This document shows, in pieces, positions 35,444-43,165 of a DNA stretch of 64,000 nt. The notes below the pieces were generated by a model. That model was not told the DNA's origin. It saw only the letters and a list, made by a program, of their open reading frames with translations, and did not search any database. The stretch covers positions 4,636,530 to 4,700,529 of the forward strand of contig NZ_KB910518.1 of the NCBI RefSeq assembly GCF_000374185.1. Direction: 5' to 3'. The DNA comes from Paenibacillus sp. HW567 (GTDB taxonomy: Bacteria; Bacillota; Bacilli; Paenibacillales; Paenibacillaceae). Both the position numbers and the translations under genes were made by a program. How positions within the stretch are numbered: position 1 is the stretch's first letter; each line of letters starts with the position of its first letter.

Positions 35444-35866
35444 TCACAGAAACCTCCGCCGGATCTCCGGTGTCGGCACCAGGCACTGCTCATCACGGCC
35501 AAACCAGCGGTAACGGTTCCTGGCAACGAACCTGTACAGGGAGTCACGCAGCGGGCGGGGTACAATGATGAACACATACACAGCCGGCCACGGAAAACGC
35601 AGCCCGCGGGCTATCCGCAGCACTGCAGCAGACTCCGTATAGCACACTCCGTTCTCCAGCAGCACTACCGTACTCAGTCCCCCGGGCACAAGCCCATTTT
35701 CAAGCATCAGCTCACGGGAAATCTGACTTTGCAAAGGGGCGAACAGGAATCTGCCCTTGGGATCACGCGGAAGTATGAACCGGACCAGCCCCTGGCACAG
35801 ATGACACACCCCATCAATCAGCACAACGGACTTGCCCTCTATAGCTGTAATCCGTTCTTCCTCCAC
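35444..35866 (-). CDS. DCC-family thiol-disulfide oxidoreductase (YuxK/DUF393-like)
   Basis: The 140-residue protein has the defining DGVCHLCQ motif (CxxC) near residue 18 and the conserved ARNRYRWFG region near the C-terminus. The family is named after its DxxCxxC signature and is thought to act on thiols; the substrate is unknown. Length is typical. It is a single gene with its terminator shared with the convergent stalk-domain gene. Confidence 0.93.
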   Translation of the reverse strand: MEEERITAIEGKSVVLIDGVCHLCQGLVRFILPRDPKGRFLFAPLQSQISRELMLENGLVPGGLSTVVLLENGVCYTESAAVLRIARGLRFPWPAVYVFIIVPRPLRDSLYRFVARNRYRWFGRDEQCLVPTPEIRRRFL

Positions 35867-35913
35867 TGTCCCACCCCTTTCCGATAATCATAGTATATCC
35901 CTGAGCGCCCTCT

Positions 35914-35946
35914 TAAAAAAACAAAAACGCGGGATAAGCCCCCGCG
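35914..35946 (-). terminator. terminator of the 95-residue protein gene
   Basis: On the minus strand GCGCGGG(GGC)...CCCGCG is followed by TTTTTGTTTTTTT. Confidence 0.85.
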
Positions 35947-35968
35947 CCATCGTAGTCCGTCCATTTAA

Positions 35969-36256
35969 TTATTCGGCAATCGCCTTGTCAATCCATTCAT
36001 TCCCGATCATTTGCCCTTCGAAATCAGCGGTGAAGGCTTCCATGCATTTACAGATAAAATCTTTGCGGCAAACCGGACAAGGCGTCTTGAGCAGGCGGCT
36101 GATGTTCGTCATTTTCCATTCCGGAAACCGATTGTAGAACGCGCGGCACTCCGTTCCGTCAGCGAGCTTAACAATGAACTCGTATAATCCTTCCTTATCA
36201 TTGCTGCTGGCCTTGGTCACATTCGTAATATTCGGTCTATAAGACATCTTCATCAC
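35969..36256 (-). CDS. 95-residue protein with CPVC and CKC motifs, function unknown
   Basis: I do not recognise the family. The first half is beta-like (YEFIVKLADGTECRAFYNRF). The second half holds CPVCRKDFICKC, four cysteines within 12 residues that could bind zinc, followed by a helix. Two further ATGs lie within three and ten codons; GGTGATGAAG just before the ATG at 36247 could support the latter start. It is a single gene with a good terminator. No membrane segment or signal peptide is seen. Confidence 0.65.
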   Translation of the reverse strand: MMKMSYRPNITNVTKASSNDKEGLYEFIVKLADGTECRAFYNRFPEWKMTNISRLLKTPCPVCRKDFICKCMEAFTADFEGQMIGNEWIDKAIAE

Positions 36257-36534
36257 CCATTATTTAAATTTTTGGTAGTAAATAGCACACCCGACATTAA
36301 CAGATACTTAGACATAGTAAAGAATTTTAGGGGTGATGTCAACCAAAGCACGCTCTCCTGCCAGCTATTTATTATTCTTCCTTATTTCCCTGTCTCTATT
36401 TAGACATTATTCCCAGGAACATCCCCCTATAGCCTTCGTCAGGCTTCAATATTTTCATAAGTCAGCGGCTTGATTCTTGGAATAAATGGTGTACAATTAA
36501 ATTGTTATAAATATATGTTCGGGAGGTATTATTC

Positions 36535-37014
36535 ATGAGTATTTATGATTTTGAAGTAAACACCCTGCGGGGCCAGGAAGAAACACTATCTAAGTACAAA
36601 GGCAAAGTGCTGCTCGTCGTGAATACAGCCAGCAAGTGCGGATTTACACCCCAGTATAAAGGTCTTCAAGAAGTGTACGATAAATTCAAGGACCGCGGTT
36701 TTGAAGTGCTGGGCTTTCCGAGCAATCAGTTTGCCGGACAGGAGCCTGGGGACAGTGAGGACATCGCCGAATTCTGCGAGATCAACTACGGTGTAACCTT
36801 TCCTATGTATGAAAAAATTGATGTCAAAGGCGACGAAGCGCATCCGCTCTTCAAATATCTGTCCAAGGAAGCGCCGGGCGTCCTGGGCTCGAAAAGCGTC
36901 AAATGGAACTTCACCAAGTTTCTGGTGGACCAGGAGGGCCGAGTGCTGAAGCGTTTTGCCCCGCAAACCACCCCGGATCAGATTGAAGCAGATATCGCCA
37001 AGCTGCTGGGCTGA
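36535..37014 (+). CDS. glutathione peroxidase family thiol peroxidase
   Basis: The 159-residue cytosolic protein has the peroxidatic Cys35 in [12 protein letters not shown], the Gln of FPSNQF (Q65) and the Trp of KWNFTKF (W124), completing the catalytic triad. Cys81 in CEINYGVTF may help resolve the disulfide, as these bacterial members usually use thioredoxin rather than glutathione. It reduces hydroperoxides. GGGAGG precedes the ATG; an intrinsic terminator follows, so it is monocistronic. Confidence 0.96.
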   Translation: MSIYDFEVNTLRGQEETLSKYKGKVLLVVNTASKCGFTPQYKGLQEVYDKFKDRGFEVLGFPSNQFAGQEPGDSEDIAEFCEINYGVTFPMYEKIDVKGDEAHPLFKYLSKEAPGVLGSKSVKWNFTKFLVDQEGRVLKRFAPQTTPDQIEADIAKLLG

Positions 37015-37033
37015 CCTCGGGCCACAATATGCC

Positions 37034-37088
37034 AAAAGATACTCTTCACGCACGGTGCTTTGCCGATTGCGAAGGGTATCTTTTTTTG
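37034..37088 (+). terminator. terminator after glutathione peroxidase
   Basis: AAAGATAC(T)CTTC ... GAAGGGTATCTTT with a run of T follows the stop by about 20 bases. Confidence 0.85.
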
Positions 37089-37252
37089 CAAACTATACGC
37101 CTAGCGCTACGGAGACGGGTTTGACGCATACGTGAGCAGCAGAAACACTGTTAATAAGGGCAATTGCTCATTAAGTTTGATAAAGACAAATCGGGGAGGC
37201 TTATCTTTTCTACTATCACTCCTGTTATTGGAATAATTCATAATAATACGTC

Positions 37253-37281
37253 TTGCCCGGTCAAAGTACTTATGATACTAT
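37253..37281 (+). promoter_or_regulatory. promoter of the decayed licT-bgl unit
   Basis: TTGCCC, 17 bases, TACTAT. It lies just upstream of a cre-like box and the antiterminator leader. Apart from these sites the stretch from 37089 to 37418 shows no gene. Confidence 0.55.
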
Positions 37282-37283
37282 GA

Positions 37284-37297
37284 AGAAAGCGTTAACA
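37284..37297 (+). promoter_or_regulatory. CcpA cre-like site
   Basis: AGAAAGCGTTAACA matches the cre consensus TGWNANCGNTNWCA at all constrained positions but the first. Placed over the expected transcription start, it would impose catabolite repression on the bgl unit. Confidence 0.5.
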
Positions 37298-37307
37298 TAT
37301 AAATCCT

Positions 37308-37387
37308 TATAAGGATTGTTACTCACTGAGATAAGTCTTTTTGAGGCATTACCTGAATTATTAGGTATGCCTTAAAGGGATTTTTTT
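37308..37387 (+). promoter_or_regulatory. RAT antiterminator and overlapping terminator (LicT-type leader)
   Basis: AAGGATTGTTACT near 37311 is the usual start of a ribonucleic antiterminator bound by LicT/BglG proteins. The following stem AGGCAT(T)ACCT / AGGTATGCCT with a T run (37344-37387) is the competing terminator. The leader is intact although the gene it serves is broken. Confidence 0.75.
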
Positions 37388-37418
37388 GTTTTATTATTAC
37401 ATTTTAGGGGTTAATCTC

Positions 37419-37812
37419 ATGAAGGTGACTAAAAAAATCAATAACAATGTAGCAATTTGTCTGGATGGTAACAATAAAGAGCTAATTGCTTTTGGCAAAG
37501 GAATCGGGTTTCCGGCGACACCTTATGAAATTACCGATTTAAGTGTAATTAACATGACATTCTATCGGGTGGACCAGAGGTTTTACGACCTTATTGGGGA
37601 CATCCCGGAAAATATTCTTGAAGTAACAGCACTTATTGTCGATCAGGCTCGTAAATGCTTAATGTCTCCGCTAAATCCCAATATTCTAGTTGGTCTTTCA
37701 GATCATATTAACTTCGCCGTAATCCGACTTAGGAAGTTTAAGAAGATGCAGATGCTATTCTCTTATGATATTGAACAACTATATCCAAAGGAAACCGAAC
37801 TTAACAATGTGC
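37419..37812 (+). pseudogene. licT-like BglG-family antiterminator, truncated
   Basis: From the ATG at 37419 (AGGGG upstream) the frame gives a full RNA-binding CAT domain (MKVTKKINNNVAICLDGNN..., ELIAFGKGIGF) and the start of the first PRD, through FSYDIEQLYPKETEL. Around 37800-37812 homology stops, and the frame runs on into DNA that codes on the other strand, ending at 37895. The normal protein is about 280 residues with two PRDs. The remaining CAT domain could in principle still bind RNA, without phosphorylation control. Confidence 0.8.
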
Positions 37813-38058
37813 ATTCCGCTCATAACCAGGAACTGCCAAAGTGCTGCAATAATAGCTACAGCAATAAATCCTGCGCCAATATTCCCAAGCCCTAGAAGAG
37901 CCTTAGAAATGTAATTGCCGATAAAAGAACCCGCAGGCCCTAATACAATAAGCGAAATAGGCAGCATAACCAAAAATTGTGAGTGATGGTGCAAAAATAG
38001 TTTTGAGAACACTCGGCAAGTATTTCTTAAAAAACTTCTCAACGTAAGACATAACCCA
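37812..38058 (-). pseudogene. inverted fragment of beta-glucoside PTS EIIC
   Basis: On the minus strand LVMLPISLIVLGPAGSFIG and IIAALWQFLVMSGMH belong to a beta-glucoside PTS EIIC domain. Further upstream, one frame over, YVEKFFKKYLPSVLK and TIFAPSLTI continue the same protein, so a one-base shift lies near 37975. The fragment points against its neighbours, so it has been inverted in place. Confidence 0.75.
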
Positions 38059-38062
38059 TACT

Positions 38063-38209
38063 GACATAAAATTCTCTCTTGATGAAATAGAAGCCGCAGG
38101 TTACTCATCCAATACAGCCATTATTGTAACAAACTCTGATAACTATCCAAACGATCCTGTCATAAATCTGGGCGTTAAGAATCCTCCAGAGAAGATTATG
38201 GATTTGTAA
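38063..38209 (+). pseudogene. C-terminal end of beta-glucoside PTS EIIA
   Basis: The frame gives FSLDEIEAAGYSSNTAIIVTNSD and ends with TAA at 38207-38209. It resembles the tail of EIIA-Glc-like domains fused to bgl permeases. It has no start of its own and is the 3' remnant of the permease whose EIIC piece is inverted just upstream. Confidence 0.65.
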
Positions 38210-38251
38210 TAACACCCATAACGTCCGCACAATCATTCAAGGAGGGGTTTT

Positions 38252-38998
38252 ATGAAAAAATTACTAGCTCGGGCTGATGATTTGGGCTACTCAGAAGGCG
38301 TAAATTACGGTATTGCTAAAAGTGTACTAGAAGGAATTATCGGAAGTGTAGGGGTCATGACCAACATGCCCACAGTTGAACATGGATTGAGTCTTTTGAA
38401 AGGCACGAAAGTTTGCTTAGGCCAGCATACCAATATATGTATAGGAAAACCCTTGACAGATCCTTCGCGGATTAAAAGTCTTATTAATGAGAACGGTGAG
38501 TTCAAATCTTCAAAGGAATATCGGGAGGCAAAGGAGGATTTTGTTGTTCTCGATGAGGTTATTTTGGAGATCGAAGCTCAATATAAAAAATTTATTGAGC
38601 TTACTGGGCATAAGCCGCGATATTTCGAAGGACATGCTGTTGCCAGTAAAAATTTTTTTCGGGGCTTAGAAATCGTCTCCGGCAAATATGGGCTGAAATA
38701 TTCTCCTTTCTCACTGGAAGGCTCGATAAAGATCAATAATAAACAAGTGAAAGTCAGTATGGATTCCATGAAGCCAGACTACGAACCTTTCGAAGCATTG
38801 AAAAAAGGGCTGGCGGATACAGACAATTATGATTACATCATGTTTATCTGCCATCCAGGTTATTTAGACGGCTATATATTGAAAAATTCGTCGCTTACGA
38901 TCCCGAGACCTCTGGAAGTTGATATGCTGTGCGATCTCCACACCAGAGCGTGGCTTAAGCAGTCTAGTGTTGAGTTAATCACATATGATGACCTATAA
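38252..38998 (+). CDS. ChbG/YdjC-type carbohydrate deacetylase
   Basis: The 248-residue protein shows the metal-binding Asp pair RADDLGYSEGVN near residue 7, GQHTNIC (His), the EGHAVAS His motif and FICHPGYLD, all typical of YdjC-fold deacetylases. These remove N-acetyl groups from diacetylchitobiose or related sugars. A strong AAGGAGG precedes the ATG. The gene is intact although the PTS genes upstream are broken, so the sugar must now enter by another route or the gene is on its way out. Transcription could come from the old licT promoter. Confidence 0.92.
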   Translation: MKKLLARADDLGYSEGVNYGIAKSVLEGIIGSVGVMTNMPTVEHGLSLLKGTKVCLGQHTNICIGKPLTDPSRIKSLINENGEFKSSKEYREAKEDFVVLDEVILEIEAQYKKFIELTGHKPRYFEGHAVASKNFFRGLEIVSGKYGLKYSPFSLEGSIKINNKQVKVSMDSMKPDYEPFEALKKGLADTDNYDYIMFICHPGYLDGYILKNSSLTIPRPLEVDMLCDLHTRAWLKQSSVELITYDDL

Positions 38999-39146
38999 GT
39001 TCGATAGTTTAAGGTGTTCTTTCGCTTATGCTTTACAGATTAGTGAAGGTGCGTAAAGGTTAGCAGCGTACAAGCTATGTGGCCAAAATCGCTGTGAATT
39101 CCGCCTTAATTTGCTTCCCGCCAACATTTCATCAGCATCGTCTAAT

Positions 39147-39190
39147 AAAAAAAGCAAAAACCCTTGAATCATCAAGGGTTTTTGCTTTTT
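39147..39190 (-). terminator. terminator of the first tRNA-Leu
   Basis: A perfect stem AAAAACCCTTGA-ATCA-TCAAGGGTTTTT is continued by AAAGC/GCTTT, with T runs on both strands. Confidence 0.9.
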
Positions 39191-39198
39191 GCATATGA

Positions 39199-39281
39199 TG
39201 CGGTAGAGAGGACTCGAACCTCCACGGGTATACACCCACTACCCCCTCAAGATAGCGTGTCTGCCATTCCACCACTACCGC
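39199..39281 (-). tRNA. tRNA-Leu(GAG), copy 1
   Basis: A cloverleaf of 83 bases with a long variable arm is seen. Acceptor GCGGTAG/CTACCGC, anticodon stem CTATC/GGTAG around loop TTGAGGG (anticodon GAG) and T-loop GGTTCGAGTCC are present. CCA is not encoded. It is identical to copy 2 at 40826-40908. Confidence 0.95.
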
Positions 39282-39365
39282 GCGGTGTTTAATTTCATTG
39301 AAGCATTGTTTGAGTCCAACATTCAATATTATAAAACGTTTGCCGCCAAAAGTAAAGCGGCCCGT

Positions 39366-39731
39366 TTAAGAATTTTCTTCTGATTCTTTTTGCTTGCGGT
39401 ATTGGGTAAAAGCGATATATTCCTTAATGAAATTCTGCTCTTCAGTCAGCAAGTCTTCAGTTTGGCAATTCAATTGCCGCATTTGACCAAAAAAATAATC
39501 TTCCGAGCCTTCACGCACCATATCAGGTGTCTTCTTGCCCAAGATCAGCCAGTCCAGACTCACATGGAAAAAAGCCCCGATCTCGATCAGCTTGTGTGTT
39601 CCCGGTGTAGACTTGCCCCGCTTCCAATCTCCCATATTTCCAGTGCTGATATTCAGTTGCTCACAAAAGGATTTCTTGGTTATTCCCTTTTGCTTAATCA
39701 GGTATTCAATTCGCTCATATATGGACTTCAT
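39366..39731 (-). CDS. XRE-family transcriptional regulator
   Basis: The 121-residue protein has an N-terminal helix-turn-helix (about 5-62; GITKKSFCEQLNISTGNMGDWKRG) of phage-repressor type. A C-terminal helical part (LTEEQNFIKEYIAFTQYRKQ) may dimerise. GAGGGGTGG lies before the ATG. It is divergent from the 65-residue regulator, and the shared intergenic DNA has TGCGTAA/TGACGTAA-like boxes that could be its operators. No integrase or phage gene accompanies it. Confidence 0.88.
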   Translation of the reverse strand: MKSIYERIEYLIKQKGITKKSFCEQLNISTGNMGDWKRGKSTPGTHKLIEIGAFFHVSLDWLILGKKTPDMVREGSEDYFFGQMRQLNCQTEDLLTEEQNFIKEYIAFTQYRKQKESEENS

Positions 39732-39783
39732 CGGTCAACCACCCCTCCACTTAATTAAAAAACACTTATTTGCGTAATTATTA

Positions 39784-39812
39784 TTGAAAAATGACGTAAA
39801 AAAGTATATAAT
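39784..39812 (+). promoter_or_regulatory. sigma-A promoter for the 65-residue regulator
   Basis: TTGAAA, exactly 17 bases, TATAAT. TGCGTAA and GACGTAA boxes lie before and within the spacer, a plausible site for repression by the divergent XRE protein. Confidence 0.7.
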
Positions 39813-39877
39813 TAACTATTATTATTCCTTATCCCATTATAACATACGGCTGGATAGTCGATAAGAGGTGAGCCCTT

Positions 39878-40075
39878 GTGAACAGCAAACGTCCTATTAC
39901 CCCCTACGGCTGGGCAGTCAAACAGCGGCTGACGGAACTGCATCTGGATCAGAAAAAATTTTGCGAGATTTACGGAATCCCGCCTTATCGCCTCTCCAAC
40001 CTGATTCACGGCACACGCAAAGCAGAACGGTACAGGCGCCAGGTTTCGGAACTTCTGGGTTTGCCTCCATCCTAG
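39878..40075 (+). CDS. small helix-turn-helix protein
   Basis: The 65-residue protein starts with GTG, six to seven bases after GAGGTGAG. It is almost only one HTH: GWAVKQRLTELHLDQKKFCEIYGIPPYRLSNLIHGTRKAERY. Such single-domain proteins occur next to XRE repressors in phage-derived regulator pairs. Here it is divergent from one and followed 36 bases later by the PAS-like gene. Confidence 0.8.
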   Translation: MNSKRPITPYGWAVKQRLTELHLDQKKFCEIYGIPPYRLSNLIHGTRKAERYRRQVSELLGLPPS

Positions 40076-40111
40076 CTTCTCATCCTGTGTGATCTCAAGG
40101 AGCGATTACTT

Positions 40112-40732
40112 TTGTCCTTTACCCCAACCCATTCCCTTCTATCGCTGCCGGGTAACCTACTCGTTACGGACAGCAATGGAGTTATTCTGTATGCCAGCGC
40201 CAGTTGGCTCGAATACAGCCAGTTCTATGGCCTTTCCCCTGACACTGAATGGATTGGCGGCAATATCTTAGAGGTGTTTCAAGAGCTTATTGCCTATCCG
40301 GGTATGACTGCGGCGCTGAGTGAGACGCTTCAGGACATTGTAGAGGGCGAGCGCTTGATTTCCAGCTCCGAGCTGGTGGTTAGGACGGCCAATAAAGGCA
40401 GCAGGGCAGTCCGGCTGGACATATTTCCGCTTCTGACAGAGCAGCCCGCACAAGGCAGGAACCTTGTCCTCTCCCTCCATGATGCCGGTCCTGCCGCCGG
40501 AAGAGGCCATATTCAACCGGTTAGAGCCGCCGCCGGCACCCGCCTGAGCACAACGTATCATCCTCTCATACCAATCTGCGCTTCCTGCAAGTCGGTCCGG
40601 AGCGCCCAAGAGGAATGGATCACGCTTGAGCATTTCCTGCAGCACCAGCTCTCCCTGCAATTCACCCATGATATCTGCCCGGACTGCATCCGGCAATTAT
40701 ACCCCAAATACGCCGCAGCGCTGGAGCATTAA
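40112..40732 (+). CDS. PAS-like sensor protein with C-terminal Cys motif
   Basis: The 206-residue protein has a TTG start nine bases after AAGGAG. Residues about 10-130 look like a PAS domain (LLVTDSNGVILYASASWLEY). The C-terminal 50 residues carry PICASCKSVR ... W ... HDICPDCIRQLYP, a short module with paired CxxC known from the ends of many PAS/response-regulator proteins. No kinase or output domain is present. It may be co-transcribed with the small HTH gene. Signal and partner are unknown. Confidence 0.75.
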   Translation: MSFTPTHSLLSLPGNLLVTDSNGVILYASASWLEYSQFYGLSPDTEWIGGNILEVFQELIAYPGMTAALSETLQDIVEGERLISSSELVVRTANKGSRAVRLDIFPLLTEQPAQGRNLVLSLHDAGPAAGRGHIQPVRAAAGTRLSTTYHPLIPICASCKSVRSAQEEWITLEHFLQHQLSLQFTHDICPDCIRQLYPKYAAALEH

Positions 40733-40767
40733 GCGGGCTCCAGCTTATCCATCCCTGCTACATACCA

Positions 40768-40813
40768 AAAAAGCCACCCCTATCAGATGGAATACTCTGA
40801 TTAGGAGTGGCTT
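40768..40813. terminator. terminator between PAS-like gene and second tRNA-Leu
   Basis: AAAGCCAC(C)CCTA...TCAGA / TCTGA..TAGGAGTGGCTTT is flanked by an A run on the left, so it can end both the plus-strand gene and the minus-strand tRNAs. Confidence 0.85.
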
Positions 40814-40825
40814 TGTGTCATTGGA

Positions 40826-40908
40826 TGCGGTAGAGAGGACTCGAACCTCCACGGGTATACACCCACTACCCCCTCAAGATAGCGTGTCTGCCATTCCACC
40901 ACTACCGC
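40826..40908 (-). tRNA. tRNA-Leu(GAG), copy 2
   Basis: The same 83 bases as copy 1, base for base, with anticodon GAG. It is the downstream member of a pair with tRNA-Glu (about 50 bases apart). Confidence 0.95.
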
Positions 40909-40958
40909 ATATGCTTCAACGAACCCTATGGATTCTCATCCCAAACTCGAAGAAGAAA

Positions 40959-41033
40959 TGGTGACTCGTATGGGATTCGAACCCATGTTACCTCCGTGAA
41001 AGGGAGGTGTCTTAACCCCTTGACCAACGAGCC
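40959..41033 (-). tRNA. tRNA-Glu(TTC)
   Basis: A 75-base cloverleaf with encoded CCA: acceptor GGCTCGT/ACGAGTC, anticodon loop CTTTCAC giving TTC, T-loop GGTTCGAATCC. Confidence 0.95.
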
Positions 41034-41147
41034 TTATTAACAATTATGTCTTTGTCACAACAAAAATGAGTATATCAAACTCTGAGTATTTTGACAAGAT
41101 GTTTTATTGAAGATTTTTTTGTTGGCAATACAAAGGAATACGGAGGG

Positions 41148-41163
41148 CATTAAGCCCTCCGCA
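41148..41163 (-). terminator. weak terminator-like hairpin after livJ
   Basis: CGGAGGGC-ATTA-GCCCTCCG lies 30 bases past the livJ stop. The minus strand has only a broken T tract after it. Confidence 0.5.
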
Positions 41164-41192
41164 TATAGATTAACCAGACCACAGCTTAATGC

Positions 41193-42389
41193 TTAAGGAT
41201 TAACCTTGGTTTCGAAAGTTTGCTTGCCGTCGACAAATTTCAGAACAACAGCCGCTTTTACCGGGTCATGGGACTCGTTCAGCGTAATTTTGCCGGTAGC
41301 AAGCTGCAAATCCTTAGTCGCTGCCAAAGCGTCTTTAATCTTGGCAGGATCAGCCTCACCCGCACGGGAAATCGCATCGGCAACCAGCTTCAGGGCATCA
41401 TAACCCAGGGCCGCCATACCGTCCGGCACCGCGCCGCCATTGGCTGCTTTGTAGGCGTCAACGAAGGATGTGACTTCAGTAGCGGTATCCTCCGGCGAAT
41501 AGTGATTGGACATGTAAGTGTCCTTCAAAGCATCTGCGCCAGCAATTTCTGCAAGCTGTGGAGAATCCCAGCCATCGCCGCCCAGGAATGGAGCCGTGAT
41601 GCCCATCTCGCGGGCCTGCTTCAGGATTTTACCAACCTCTTCATAATAGCCGGGCAGATAAATAACATCCGGGTTTGCGGCTTTGATCCGTGTGAGCACA
41701 GCTTTGAAGTCGGAATCCTTTTGCTGGTAAGACTCCTGGCTCAGGATTTCTCCGCCCTTTGACTTGAAGGTTTCTTCAAAAAACTTCTGCAGACCTTTGG
41801 AATAGTCACTCGAAGTATCGGTGTAGATTACCGCTGTTTTGGCTTTCAGGGAGTCTATTGCAAAGTTTGCCATAACCTGCCCTTGGAAAGGGTCGATAAA
41901 GGCCGCGCGGAACACCCAATCGTTCACTTTATTGGTGCGTTCGTCAACCGTAACCTTAGGGTTGGTAGCCCCCACTGCAACAAGCGGAATTTTCTTTTCT
42001 GTGGCTACAGGAACGATACCCAAAGTATTCGTCGATGTGGAGGCTCCGATGATCGTAACCACTTTATCATTGGTGATCAGCTTTTGGGCAATCTGAGTGG
42101 CTTCCTCGGATTTCGAGGCGTTATCGGATACAATGAGCTCCAGCTTCTTGCCAAGGATACCGCCTGCGTCATTGATTTGCTGCACCGCCAGCTTCGCGCC
42201 CTTTGATGCGGAGTCGCCAAAAGAAGCCTGCCCGCCTGTAAGCTCAAGGTCAGCACCGATTTTGATGGTGTCCCCGCCGGCATTGCCGCCGCTTGCAGAG
42301 TTTCCGCTCTTCTCTGTGTTGTTGCCGCAGCCCGAAGCTAATACCGCGATCAATACCGTCGACAAAATAATGGCCCCAATTTTCTTCAT
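41193..42389 (-). CDS. livJ: branched-chain amino-acid ABC transporter substrate-binding lipoprotein
   Basis: The 398-residue protein has a lipoprotein signal with lipobox ASGC (Cys21), a Ser/Gly/Asn linker, and a type I periplasmic-binding fold (IKIGADLELTGGQASFGDSASKGAKLAV, IGASTSTNTLGIVPVA, YLPGYYEEVGKILKQ). It captures Leu/Ile/Val or related ligands outside the membrane and hands them to LivHM. It is the last gene of the operon, 70 bases after livF; the gap has no obvious terminator. Confidence 0.95.
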   Translation of the reverse strand: MKKIGAIILSTVLIAVLASGCGNNTEKSGNSASGGNAGGDTIKIGADLELTGGQASFGDSASKGAKLAVQQINDAGGILGKKLELIVSDNASKSEEATQIAQKLITNDKVVTIIGASTSTNTLGIVPVATEKKIPLVAVGATNPKVTVDERTNKVNDWVFRAAFIDPFQGQVMANFAIDSLKAKTAVIYTDTSSDYSKGLQKFFEETFKSKGGEILSQESYQQKDSDFKAVLTRIKAANPDVIYLPGYYEEVGKILKQAREMGITAPFLGGDGWDSPQLAEIAGADALKDTYMSNHYSPEDTATEVTSFVDAYKAANGGAVPDGMAALGYDALKLVADAISRAGEADPAKIKDALAATKDLQLATGKITLNESHDPVKAAVVLKFVDGKQTFETKVNP

Positions 42390-42459
42390 AGTTTCTCCCA
42401 GCCTCCCGAATAATTAAATTTTATATATGTTGTTTCTGTGATGATTCATGTAGGCTGCC

Positions 42460-43161
42460 CTAATGTCCGAGATACGCCATTTTGATTTCCTCCGAATCGG
42501 CCAATTCCTTGGCGTCGCCTTCCAGTACGACTCTCCCGGTCTCCAGCACATAAGCGCGGTGGGCGATTTTTAGTGCCTGATGCGCATTTTGCTCAACCAG
42601 CAGCACTGTCGTGCCGGCAGCATTTACTTCCTTGATGATGTTAAAAATATCCTGCACCAGAAGCGGGGCCAGGCCCATGGATGGTTCATCCAGAAGCAGC
42701 AGCTTAGGGTGGCCCATAAGCGCCCGCCCCATAGCCAGCATTTGCTGCTCGCCGCCGGATAAGGTGCCGGCCTGCTGCTTTTTACGCTCCAAAAGCTTCG
42801 GGAAGGTCGTGTAGACTTTTTCAAAATCAGCCGGGAGGCTTGTGGAATCCTGCAAGTAAGCGCCAAGCTCCAGGTTCTCCTCCACCGACATATTAGCGAA
42901 TACGCGCCGGCCTTCGGGACAATGAATCAAGCCCTCCTTGACAATCGCCTGAACACTTTGGCCGGTGATTGATTTGTCCAGAAAGTTGATGCTGCCCGTC
43001 TTCGGCTTAAGCAGCCCCGAAAGTGTCTTAAGCAGCGTAGATTTGCCGGCACCATTGGCACCGATCAGCGTCACAATTTCTCCTTGCCGGACTTCGATGC
43101 TAAGCTCCTTCAGCGCGTGAATGGCCCCATAATAAACGTTGATTCCTTGTACCTTCAGCAT
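42460..43161 (-). CDS. livF: branched-chain amino-acid ABC transporter ATPase LivF
   Basis: The protein has 233 residues from the ATG at 43161, nine bases after AGGAGG; longer readings overlap livG and have no site. Walker A is GANGAGKSTLL, signature LSGGEQQML, Walker B LLLLDEPSMGL, with the H-loop His in VEQNAHQ. The size and GLIHCPEGRRVFANMSVEENL are typical of LivF. It energises import with LivG. Confidence 0.96.
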   Translation of the reverse strand: MLKVQGINVYYGAIHALKELSIEVRQGEIVTLIGANGAGKSTLLKTLSGLLKPKTGSINFLDKSITGQSVQAIVKEGLIHCPEGRRVFANMSVEENLELGAYLQDSTSLPADFEKVYTTFPKLLERKKQQAGTLSGGEQQMLAMGRALMGHPKLLLLDEPSMGLAPLLVQDIFNIIKEVNAAGTTVLLVEQNAHQALKIAHRAYVLETGRVVLEGDAKELADSEEIKMAYLGH

Positions 43162-43165
43162 AGCC

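Noticed and set aside
39282-40825. Prophage between the tRNA-Leu copies
   Set aside because: Only two small regulators and a PAS-like gene are present; there is no integrase, structural or lysis gene.
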